Shown here: positions 26,454 through 33,961 of the stretch, one piece after another
Layout: each line of letters begins with the position of its first letter
How positions within the stretch are numbered: the stretch's first letter is position 1
Source of the DNA: Verrucomicrobiales bacterium
GTDB lineage: Bacteria > Verrucomicrobiota > Verrucomicrobiia > Limisphaerales > UBA11320
Length of the DNA: 53,521 nt
Direction: 5' to 3'
Assembly: GCA_016793885.1 (NCBI GenBank)
Contig: JAEUHE010000163.1
Coordinates: 1-53,521, forward strand
The notes under the pieces: model-generated
Database searches by the model: none
What the model was told of the DNA's origin: nothing
Seen by the model: only the letters and a program-made list of their open reading frames with translations
Made by a program: the position numbers and the translations under genes

Positions 26454-27047
26454 TCACTGAGACTTGATCTCTACCTCCGTGTACCCCAAAGACCGGAGGA
26501 ACGCGGTCAGTTGGAACTGAGCCCTTTCGATCGCCTCTTTTTGAATGCCCTGCTCTCCCGCAGCTAAACGAATTTCATCCAAGGCTTGGCGGCGGGCGTT
26601 CTGCTCCAACTTCGCATCGAAGGTTCGCCAGAATGCAGTGGTGTGCTCCCACACCTCGGTCTTCTTCTCGTCGAGGTAGCAATCCGTAATCCGCGCCGGC
26701 GGCAGAGTCAGAGTGAGTTTGGTTCCAGAGACCTCCACGTCCTCGGGTTTGAGATTCGAAAGGTCCACCCCCGCCTTCACGACGGCGTGGGTCAGCAGCA
26801 CGATACGATCACGCCCCAGCACTGACGGCTCCGCTTCCAGTTTGACCACCTTCTCGACCAGATACTTGACGGTGACCAGTTCGCTCAGGGTTTGAATCTT
26901 GGTGAGCATCATCCGAGTGGGAGCCAGAGACTGCTTGCCCCGAAAGCCATCCCACCCCACAAGAAAAAAGACGGTGCCGAGCGCCGCCAGGAAACCCAGC
27001 ACCGCGCCGGCCAGCAATGGAAGGCCGAAGGATCGTGTCTTGTCCAT
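26454..27047 (-). CDS. DUF4230 domain protein, membrane-anchored
   Basis: 197 aa from MDKTRSFGLPLLAGAVLGFL, with one N-terminal membrane segment and a periplasmic or extracytoplasmic body. The region LAPTRMMLTKIQTLSELVTV followed by LLTHAVVKAGVDLSNLKPED is the typical opening of DUF4230, a conserved family with no known function. The C-terminus is helical (ALDEIRLAAGEQGIQKEAIE and AQFQLTAFLRSLGY). The ORF extends to 27098, but the Met at 27047 fits the anchor. Convergent with hpnH, and followed upstream by the MITE-like element. Confidence 0.8.
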   Translation of the reverse strand: MDKTRSFGLPLLAGAVLGFLAALGTVFFLVGWDGFRGKQSLAPTRMMLTKIQTLSELVTVKYLVEKVVKLEAEPSVLGRDRIVLLTHAVVKAGVDLSNLKPEDVEVSGTKLTLTLPPARITDCYLDEKKTEVWEHTTAFWRTFDAKLEQNARRQALDEIRLAAGEQGIQKEAIERAQFQLTAFLRSLGYTEVEIKSQ

Positions 27048-27156
27048 GAGCTGAGTGTACGCGACCGCGCCAAAACGGAAAGCGGGAAGCTGAAGCAACG
27101 GGGGGTCACGGGTTTGAGTATTTCCAACTGAGCCTTGGAAGGGAAAACGTCATCGA

Positions 27157-27328
27157 GGTAGGGAGAGACTCCGCTCGAGCCCATGAATGCCCAGGATTGA
27201 GAACAGATGAAGGAGCCACGGCGAAAAGCGCTCAGGGACAATCTACGTTGAGAGGCCCTCATCGGGGTGGCCCTCGGTGCGCAACGTAACTTGGGGCCGT
27301 TGTGGGCTCGACAGAGTCTCTCCCTACC
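27157..27328. mobile_element. MITE-like element with 26-bp terminal inverted repeats
   Basis: A 172-bp segment whose left end, 27157-27183 (GGTAGGGAGAGACTC then CGCTCGAGCCCA), is the near-perfect reverse complement of its right end, 27303-27328 (TGGGCTCGACAGAGTCTC then TCCCTACC). Internal sequence is non-coding. A half copy with the same terminus lies at 17725. The short size, the terminal repeats and the lack of a transposase fit a non-autonomous element, though no target-site duplication was recognised. It occupies the 394-bp gap between DUF4230 and hemB, where no gene is otherwise seen. Confidence 0.7.
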
Positions 27329-27441
27329 ACCCCGCCCTGAGCAGGATTTGAATCTCACCAGGAAATAATCACACCCCCCGATGCCCCACCAACCCACGGC
27401 CGGCCTTGCTCTGCGACGGGGAGCTGCTCTAGCGTCGTCAC

Positions 27442-28449
27442 ATGAACGTTCACGCTGCGGGTCATTTTCCAAGCTACCGCCCTCGCCGGGTGCGGGGGGT
27501 GCCGTCGCTTCGCCGGATGACCGTCGAATCGCGTCTTCATGCCGACCAGCTCATCCTGCCACTCTTCATTCGACCGGGAAAAAACGAGCGACGCGCCGTC
27601 GGTTCCATGCCGGGAGTTTTTCAACTGTCGATCGACCAGGCGGTCCGCGATGCCGAGGCCGCGTTCAAAGCCGGAGTCCCAGGAGTCATCCTGTTCGGAA
27701 TCCCGGCTAAAAAGGATCCTCAGGCAAAAGGCGCCTACGCCGCCCAAGGCATCGTGCAACAGGCCATTCGAACCCTCAAGAAAGAGCTCCCCGACCTACT
27801 TGTCGTCACCGACGTCTGTTTGTGCGAATACATGAGCCACGGGCACTGTGGCATCGTGAAGCAAGGACGACGAGGACCGGAAGTGATCAATGATCCGACC
27901 CTGGAACTCCTGGCTCGTACCGCGGTCAGTCACGCGGACGCAGGATCGGATCTGATAGCCCCGAGTGATATGATGGACGGGAGGATTGGCGCCATTCGCT
28001 CCGCCTTGGACCGGGGCGGTTTTCAAGAGATCCCAATCATGTCCTACGCCGCCAAGTTCGCATCGGCCTTCTATGGGCCATTCCGCGAAGCGGCCGAATC
28101 AACACCCCATTTCGGCGACCGTCGCAGCTATCAGATGGAGCCGGGAAACAGTGATGAGGCGATCCGCGAGGTCTCCTTGGATATCCAGGAAGGAGCGGAC
28201 ATTGTGATGGTCAAACCCGCTTTGGCGTATCTGGATGTGATCCAAAGAATTAAGAGCACCTTTGGCTATCCGACCGCCGCCTATGCCGTCAGCGGAGAAT
28301 TCTCCATGATCAAAGCCGCAGCGGCGAGGGGTTGGATCGACGAACGTCGAATGACTCTGGAGATCCTGACCGGCATGAGACGCGCAGGAGCCGACATTCT
28401 GATCACGTATTCTGCCGTGGACGTGGCTCAGTGGCTCGCCGAGGGCTAA
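27442..28449 (+). CDS. hemB: Delta-aminolevulinic acid dehydratase (porphobilinogen synthase)
   Basis: 335 aa, the normal length. It condenses two 5-aminolevulinate molecules into porphobilinogen in the heme/tetrapyrrole pathway. The zinc-binding cysteines are present in DVCLCEYMSHGHCG (C126, C128, C136). Both Schiff-base lysines are visible, K205 in SYAAKFASAFYGPFR and K258 in VMVKPALAYLDV. The metal/magnesium loop RRSYQMEPGNSDEA and the C-terminal AYAVSGEFSMIKAAA are standard. It is a stand-alone gene convergent with the FHA gene. Confidence 0.97.
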   Translation: MNVHAAGHFPSYRPRRVRGVPSLRRMTVESRLHADQLILPLFIRPGKNERRAVGSMPGVFQLSIDQAVRDAEAAFKAGVPGVILFGIPAKKDPQAKGAYAAQGIVQQAIRTLKKELPDLLVVTDVCLCEYMSHGHCGIVKQGRRGPEVINDPTLELLARTAVSHADAGSDLIAPSDMMDGRIGAIRSALDRGGFQEIPIMSYAAKFASAFYGPFREAAESTPHFGDRRSYQMEPGNSDEAIREVSLDIQEGADIVMVKPALAYLDVIQRIKSTFGYPTAAYAVSGEFSMIKAAAARGWIDERRMTLEILTGMRRAGADILITYSAVDVAQWLAEG

Positions 28450-28476
28450 CCCGGGGGCACCATCGCGTGAATGGGT

Positions 28477-28983
28477 CTACTGAGTCGCTAGCATCACCAA
28501 AATGGCGATGAGGATCAAGGCAACGATACCGATGCCGATCAAGAAGAACATGGTGGAGTTGTTGCTCTTCTTCTTGAAATCCGTGGCTTTGACGGCTCCC
28601 CCCACTCCAGCCGTCGAAAGCTGATCGCGATTGATGCCAGCGGGGATCACGGCGGTGTTCGCTGTCGGCTTGGAAGGCGCCTTGGCGGGCTGAGTCTCGG
28701 CGGCCTCAAAACGCATCTCGATCTGACCGAGACGGATGACCTGACCGTGCTTCAGCGTGATCTCAGTGATCTTATCCGCGCCGAGATAGCTGCCGTTGGT
28801 CGAGCCCAAATCTCGGAAAACGACATCTGGCCCCTTCAGCACGAATTCCCCGTGATGACTGGACACGGAACCGTCCGGGATCTCGATAGAGTTATCCGCA
28901 GTACGACCTACAGTGGTTTGTTCCACTTTGAGTTCATACGAACGGCCTGTGTAGCCTTCGCTTAAAAGGACGAGCCTCGCCAT
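28477..28983 (-). CDS. FHA domain protein with C-terminal membrane tail
   Basis: 168 aa. Residues about 20-95 form a forkhead-associated domain that binds phosphothreonine peptides: TVGRTADNSIEIPDGSVSSH (GR and SxxH motif), then VVFRDLGSTNGSYLG (the conserved STNGS). A linker rich in Ala and Pro is followed by a hydrophobic C-terminal helix (STMFFLIGIGIVALILIAIL, with residues to VMLATQ), so the protein is tail-anchored with the FHA in the cytoplasm. No kinase is adjacent. Function likely phospho-dependent recruitment, partner unknown. Confidence 0.9.
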   Translation of the reverse strand: MARLVLLSEGYTGRSYELKVEQTTVGRTADNSIEIPDGSVSSHHGEFVLKGPDVVFRDLGSTNGSYLGADKITEITLKHGQVIRLGQIEMRFEAAETQPAKAPSKPTANTAVIPAGINRDQLSTAGVGGAVKATDFKKKSNNSTMFFLIGIGIVALILIAILVMLATQ

Positions 28984-29001
28984 AGCTAGGATGTGATGCC
29001 G

Positions 29002-29029
29002 ATTATGTGGCGCAAACGCTTAGAGTCAA
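29002..29029 (-). promoter_or_regulatory. Predicted sigma70 promoter of the FHA gene
   Basis: On the minus strand TTGACT (29029-29024), a 16-bp spacer and CATAAT (29007-29002), about 20 bases before the FHA start codon at 28983. Both boxes differ from consensus by one base. Just upstream lies a small perfect palindrome TCAGGT-TAG-ACCTGA (29074-29088) that may be an operator, or just chance. Confidence 0.55.
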
Positions 29030-29111
29030 CCGTTTAACAGAAACGGACTCTGATTTGCGCATGACGGATTCCTTCAGGTTAGACCTGAGACAACCAGGAC
29101 AGTCACGTCCC

Positions 29112-30275
29112 TCAACCACGCTTCTCGATCAATTGCCTAAACTCCCCGAACAAAGGTGTAGAATCATGAGGTCCGGGAGACGCCTCAGGATGGTACTGCA
29201 CCGAGAATACCGGCTTCGTGCGATGTCGCAGTCCCTCAACCGTCTGGTCGTTCAAGTTAATGCGATTGATCGCGACGTCCGAGGGAAGTGATGCCGGATC
29301 CACCGCAAAGCCGTGGTTTTGAGACGTGATCTCTACTTTCCCTGTTTCCAAATCCTTCACGGGTTGGTTTCCACCCCGATGTCCAAACTTCATCTTGAAG
29401 GTTTTGCCACCAAAGGCTTGCCCAAGAATCTGGTTTCCCAAGCAGATCCCGAAAATCGGGATGCCGGTCTTGACGAGGTCGCTCGTCGCCTGCACCGCAT
29501 AGCCCAGCGCACTCGGGTCCCCGGGTCCGTTCGAAAGAAACACACCAGCGGGTTTATACTTCAAAGCATCGGCGGCAGTGGCGGTGGCGGGTAGCACCTG
29601 CACTCGGAAACCAAACTGACGTAAACGCCTTAATATATTGTACTTAATACCAAAATCAAAAGCCACAATGGGAATATCGGCCGCGGGCATCTTCGCCCGA
29701 CTGGCGCGAGCTTCCTGAGAGCTGGCATGGGTCTGAACGAGCTTGAAGGCCGCGCTATCGACGTCTTTCTCATCCCAAGCAAAGGCGCTCGGATGGGTTA
29801 CCTCTTTGACGTAATCCACCCCCACCAACCCCGTCCAAGCCCGGGCGCGATCCACGGCCTCCTCGGCCCCAACTCCCTCGGTAGAAATAAAGCCCTTCAT
29901 GGCTCCACGCACCCGGAGCTTCTTTACCAAACTGCGCGTGTCAATGCCTTGGATCCCGGGCACCCCGTGCTTCAGGAGGTAATCGCCGAGTGAGAGATCC
30001 GAGCGCCAGTTGCTGACGATCGGTGATAGCTCACGAATGACGAAACCAGAGACGTGTGGCTGCCAGGACTCCACGTCGACCGTATTGATCCCATAGTTCC
30101 CTATCAAGGGATAGGTCATGGTGACAATCTGACCTTTATAGGACGGGTCGGTGAGAATTTCCTGATAACCCGTCATCGAGGTGTTAAAACAAACTTCACC
30201 ACACGACGAAACGGGCGCACCAAACCCGCTGCCGTGATAGACGCTACCGTCTTCGAGGGCTAAAATGGCTTTCAT
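29112..30275 (-). CDS. carA: Carbamoyl-phosphate synthase small chain
   Basis: 387 aa. CarA hydrolyses glutamine and passes ammonia to CarB to make carbamoyl phosphate for pyrimidine and arginine synthesis. The N-terminal CPSase domain starts MKAILALEDGSVYHGSGFGA. The C-terminal class I glutamine amidotransferase has the nucleophile C278 in FGICLGNQILGQAFGG, plus the His/Glu pair in VQYHPEASPGPHDS. All catalytic residues are present. carB is not in the window, unlike the usual carAB operon. Confidence 0.96.
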   Translation of the reverse strand: MKAILALEDGSVYHGSGFGAPVSSCGEVCFNTSMTGYQEILTDPSYKGQIVTMTYPLIGNYGINTVDVESWQPHVSGFVIRELSPIVSNWRSDLSLGDYLLKHGVPGIQGIDTRSLVKKLRVRGAMKGFISTEGVGAEEAVDRARAWTGLVGVDYVKEVTHPSAFAWDEKDVDSAAFKLVQTHASSQEARASRAKMPAADIPIVAFDFGIKYNILRRLRQFGFRVQVLPATATAADALKYKPAGVFLSNGPGDPSALGYAVQATSDLVKTGIPIFGICLGNQILGQAFGGKTFKMKFGHRGGNQPVKDLETGKVEITSQNHGFAVDPASLPSDVAINRINLNDQTVEGLRHRTKPVFSVQYHPEASPGPHDSTPLFGEFRQLIEKRG

Positions 30276-30297
30276 GAATCAGTTCAGACCGCGGCGG

Positions 30298-30325
30298 ATG
30301 CTAAGCGCCGGCCGGGTAGGGTCAA
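30298..30325 (-). promoter_or_regulatory. Predicted sigma70 promoter of carA
   Basis: On the minus strand TTGACC (30325-30320), a 16-bp spacer, TAGCAT (30303-30298), 22 bases before the carA start. Two mismatches in the -10 box make this a moderate call. The rest of the 168-bp divergent gap to the GT87-like gene shows no clear operator. Confidence 0.4.
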
Positions 30326-30443
30326 GGAAGTATCGCAATCAAGGGGCACTTTGTGAGGGTGGCACCCATTTTCAGGTGATCTCCCGCACAAAAATATCAA
30401 ATCGGCTTGGGAAGCAACTTCGGCAAGCTCTAGGATCGAGGTC

Positions 30444-31751
30444 ATGGCCCGGTTGCATGGACTCGGATTCGTAAGTGCCTTAGGATATGGCGTGCTCAGC
30501 TGGTTAAACCAGCCGGGACATCCCCTGCCGCTGAGCGCATACTTCCTGATCCTCGGGCTCTGCTGGGGCGCGTTAGGGCTGGCCGTGGCAGTGCTGGCCC
30601 AAGGTCGCCTCGCTCAGGCCATCGTACCTATCCTCTTGTGGGCACTGATCTTCCGTGCGATCGGATTTGCAGCGAACCCGATCCTAGAAGATGACTTTTA
30701 CCGATACCTCTGGGATGGACGGCAGTTGGCACTCCAGGGCAACCCCTACGACACCAGCCCTCAGGATCACTTCGACGATTCGGAGTTGGAACCCAAATTC
30801 GAGGCGATTTTGAGTCGGGTTAACTATCCGCATCTGCCCACCATCTACGCTCCGGTGCTGCAATATCTCTTCGGAACAGCCTACGTTTTGAGTCCAGGAG
30901 AGCTATGGCCCTGGAAAGGCCTCCTGCTCGTCGCGGACTTGCTCGCGGGGTTGTTCGTCTTCCGGTTGGGTGGCCTGCAAGCACTGCTGCTTTACAGCTG
31001 GTGCCCGCTTCTGATCCAGGAGACCGCCTTCACGGCTCATCCTGATGTGCTGGGAGCACTGTTCGTGATCGCGGCGTACGACAGCCGAAAAAGCGGCGCC
31101 TCAGTTCGAACGGGAATCCTGCTCGGGCTCGCCGTTAGCACGAAGATCACCGGAGCCATCATCGCTCCCTTCCTCTTGAAAGGCCAGCCGCGCCGTGCGT
31201 GGTTTGCTGCAGCAGCCGCCTGGATCGTCGCCTATCTCCCGTTTTGGGCCCAGGGTAGCTGGGCCGACTGGAAGGGCCTGGCGGTGTTCGCCCAAGAGTG
31301 GGAGTTCAATTCGGGGGGATTCGCGTTGCTCAGTCTATGTTTCGGCCCCACTCAAGCGCCGCTCCTGGCGGCCAGCGCCATTCTGATCCCACTCGCCTAC
31401 TTCTGGTGGCGAACCTCACCCCTCGCGGCTTCAAAGAGCCTACGGGGCGACTGGGTCTTCGGTTGGTTTTTCACCTGGTCGGCCGTGGTGCAGCCCTGGT
31501 ACCTGGTCTGGCTACTGCCCTGGGTCGCCCTGATCCCATCCTGGGCCGGAATCACGGCACTGGCATCGGTGAGTCTCAGCTATATCACCTGGATGAATTT
31601 AGGAGCGGACCACCCCGACCCCTTTGGGCATCCCGGGTGGGTTCGTCCTGTGGAGTACGGCCTCGTCCTCATCGCCTTGGGAGTCGGAATCGGCCTCAGG
31701 AAGTGGAAGAAGGGCAAGAATCAGGGCCAGGACGAGGACAGCCCAGTCTGA
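30444..31751 (+). CDS. GT87-like polytopic membrane glycosyltransferase
   Basis: 435 aa with about ten hydrophobic segments through its length (e.g. LILGLCWGALGLAVAVLAQG, LLLVADLLAGLFVFRLG, ALASVSLSYITWMNLG). The loop ILEDDFYRYLWDGRQLALQ carries the acidic DD of GT-C-type, polyprenol-phosphate-mannose-dependent mannosyltransferases (MptB/GT87 like). The region QWYLVW-like (VVQPWYLVWLLPWVALIP) is also typical. It should add a sugar on the extracytoplasmic side of the membrane. The acceptor is unknown. Its 3' end overlaps the convergent kinase gene by 31 bases. Confidence 0.78.
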   Translation: MARLHGLGFVSALGYGVLSWLNQPGHPLPLSAYFLILGLCWGALGLAVAVLAQGRLAQAIVPILLWALIFRAIGFAANPILEDDFYRYLWDGRQLALQGNPYDTSPQDHFDDSELEPKFEAILSRVNYPHLPTIYAPVLQYLFGTAYVLSPGELWPWKGLLLVADLLAGLFVFRLGGLQALLLYSWCPLLIQETAFTAHPDVLGALFVIAAYDSRKSGASVRTGILLGLAVSTKITGAIIAPFLLKGQPRRAWFAAAAAWIVAYLPFWAQGSWADWKGLAVFAQEWEFNSGGFALLSLCFGPTQAPLLAASAILIPLAYFWWRTSPLAASKSLRGDWVFGWFFTWSAVVQPWYLVWLLPWVALIPSWAGITALASVSLSYITWMNLGADHPDPFGHPGWVRPVEYGLVLIALGVGIGLRKWKKGKNQGQDEDSPV

Positions 31752-33697
31752 ACCAACTGGAGCACCTCCTGCAGGCGATGAAACGTAAAGGGCTTTTGCA
31801 GGAAAACCGCGGGTCCCCGCTCCGCCAGTCCTTCCTCCCGATGAGACATGGCGCTCGCCTCGCAAAACCCGCTCATCAGAACAAACGGCAAGTCGCCCCG
31901 CCGCGCCCGCAACTCATCAAACAATTGCAACCCATCCATACCCGGCATGGTGATATCCGCCACCACGATGGAGAAACGATCCGGCTGGCGAAGATAGAGC
32001 GAAAGTCCCTCGGCACCACCCGCGGCCTCCTCCACCTCAAAACCCAACGCCTCGATCATCCGGGCGGTGATTTCACGAACTCCGGACTCATCGTCGACCA
32101 ACAACACTCGACCTTGACCCGCGGCAGAACGCCCATCCAAGGTCGTGCTCGGGAAATCAGACGCCTTGTCCACGGCCATCTCCTGCTGGCTCAAAGTCTC
32201 CGGAAAAAGCAGTTTTACGGAGGTGCCCTTACCCTGCTGGCTCTGGATCCGGAGTCCACCTCGATGCTCACGCATGACCGCGGCAACCGTCGTCAACCCC
32301 ATGCCTGCGTGCCCCGGCTTACGGGAGAAATAGGGCTGGCAGGCTTGCGATTGAACTTCGGCGGACATACCGCAGCCTTCATCGGACACTTCGAGAAAAA
32401 TGCACTCGCCCGAACAACCCACCGTACCCGGCAGGCCCTGCTCAAACAAGTCGGGTTCCACGTACTGGCGCCCGGTGCTCACCGTGATACGTCCCGGCCC
32501 GGAGCCAATCGCCTCCCGCGCATTGCGGATCAGATGATGAAGCACTCCCAGCATCTGGCGCCGCTGGACCAGCAGTTTGGGCAGTCCAGGAGCCAGGACC
32601 CAACGTAAACGGCAAGGAGCAGTCGGATCGGCAAACTGCGCCCGTCCTTCACTGAGCAACTCCTGCAGATCGACGGGACCGCCAGCTCCGTCCGCGACTC
32701 GACCGGGGGCCGAACCTATTAAAGGCTCCACCGCCACCGGAGGGGCCAAACGCTGCAGTGTGTAAAACAGGAGATCAGGACGGCCATCCTTGGTTCGAGT
32801 GCAGCTCACAGAGGCTCTGACCCAGATCAGTGTGCCGCATTTTTGCAGCAATCGCTTATCGAGTTGGTAGGAGTCGGTCTCACCGGAGAGCAGCCGATTA
32901 TAGAGCACCACTTCGCGCTCCCGGTCCTCGAGATGAGTGAGAGCAATCCACCCGCGAGACTCCAGCTCCTCCTCGGAGTACTCAACGCAAGATCTGAACG
33001 CGGGATTGCTGAACAACCATCCGCCCTGCAGCGCCGCCACCGCGGCCGGAGTTGCGGAGTGGGTCAGATGTTTGCCCCAAAGCACCTCGCGCGGCCCGGG
33101 CTCATGAATCCAGGCGAGCGCATCCGGAATCAGCACGGCCGCCGAAAGGCTGACCGGACGTTCCGCCGGCTCCGGGCGAACGTACTGGCTGAGCAGCCGA
33201 ATCCGCTGAACCTTGGAGTCTGGGCCAACCAGCTTCAACTCGATCTCCTCACTCAGCCGTTCGCGAAGCACCCGCTGCAGGTGATGATGAAACCGCTGGC
33301 GATCCGCCTCGACCAAGAGCGGGAAAAATGGGCGGTGCCGCCATTTCGTAGGCCCCCCACCCAGGAGTTCCCCCGCCACAGCATTGAGCTCCTCGAGATG
33401 ATGGCGCTCATCGAACACAAAGTAGGCGATCGGTGAGGAGTCAAAGAACTCGAAGTATCTCGTCCTGGCCCGCTCCAAGGAACGCTGGGCTTCGCGCAGT
33501 TCCCGGTTTTGAATCTCCAGAGCGAAGGAATGGGAGGAATCGAGCTCCCGACCAAGCGGAAGCGAAGCGGATGCCTCGGAAGCCGACGGCAGCAGCGGAC
33601 CAGCCGAGCCGGGTATGCGATAGTGAGGCATCTGGGAATCCAGAGCCCTGGCCAGATTGACATCCGGCTGCACGCCATCCGAAGAACGGCCGCTCAT
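31721..33697 (-). CDS. PAS-containing hybrid kinase with HATPase and receiver but no visible DHp histidine
   Basis: 658 aa from MSGRSSDGVQPDVN (the frame extends to a possible TTG at 33781). A coiled coil (LEIQNRELREAQRSLERA) leads to PAS 1 (RYFEFFDSSPIAYFVFDERH) and PAS 2 (SNPAFRSCVEYSEEEL followed by LTHLEDREREVVLYNRLL). Then comes a HATPase_c domain: N box VLHHLIRNAREAIGSG, G1 SDEGCGMSAE, G2 GHAGMGLTTVAAV. A C-terminal receiver has ILLVDDE-type start (VLLVDDESGVREI), phospho-acceptor Asp in VVADITMPGMDG and Lys in FLQKPF. Between PAS 2 and the HATPase I find no helical H-E/D-x-x-N/T phospho-acceptor motif, unlike the kinase at 46900. It may phosphorylate nothing itself, or use another protein's histidine. 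Confidence 0.82.
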   Translation of the reverse strand: MSGRSSDGVQPDVNLARALDSQMPHYRIPGSAGPLLPSASEASASLPLGRELDSSHSFALEIQNRELREAQRSLERARTRYFEFFDSSPIAYFVFDERHHLEELNAVAGELLGGGPTKWRHRPFFPLLVEADRQRFHHHLQRVLRERLSEEIELKLVGPDSKVQRIRLLSQYVRPEPAERPVSLSAAVLIPDALAWIHEPGPREVLWGKHLTHSATPAAVAALQGGWLFSNPAFRSCVEYSEEELESRGWIALTHLEDREREVVLYNRLLSGETDSYQLDKRLLQKCGTLIWVRASVSCTRTKDGRPDLLFYTLQRLAPPVAVEPLIGSAPGRVADGAGGPVDLQELLSEGRAQFADPTAPCRLRWVLAPGLPKLLVQRRQMLGVLHHLIRNAREAIGSGPGRITVSTGRQYVEPDLFEQGLPGTVGCSGECIFLEVSDEGCGMSAEVQSQACQPYFSRKPGHAGMGLTTVAAVMREHRGGLRIQSQQGKGTSVKLLFPETLSQQEMAVDKASDFPSTTLDGRSAAGQGRVLLVDDESGVREITARMIEALGFEVEEAAGGAEGLSLYLRQPDRFSIVVADITMPGMDGLQLFDELRARRGDLPFVLMSGFCEASAMSHREEGLAERGPAVFLQKPFTFHRLQEVLQLVQTGLSSSWP

Positions 33698-33872
33698 AGT
33701 CGCATCCAAAGTTCGGTCTGAAACCAGCGTCCAACACGCACGAACGTCCCAAGCCCAACAGCGATACGACAAGGACCCCAACTTATTCCCTCGGGCCGAG
33801 GAGAATGCTAAGCCCGAAGCCTGGGATGTCAGGAAGAAAATGTGACAGGACGATAAAAAAACCGTTGACTAG

Positions 33873-33913
33873 CCCGGTCGGACTTGTCCCCGCCAAACGT
33901 GAGTCCGGCCGGG
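33873..33913 (-). terminator. Hairpin with downstream T-run after uvrD
   Basis: CCCGGTCGGACT (33873-33884) pairs with AGTCCGGCCGGG (33902-33913) over 12 bp with one G-T wobble, loop 17. In the minus direction, from the uvrD stop, seven T residues (33861-33855 complement) come 11 bases after the stem. That spacing is long for a classical rho-independent terminator, so this may be a terminator or a transcript-stabilising hairpin. No gene is seen in 33782-33961. Confidence 0.4.
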
Positions 33914-33961
33914 GAGCCCAAAGCTGCTGAGTCATCTCTTCGGAAGCGTCGCGACAGGCTG

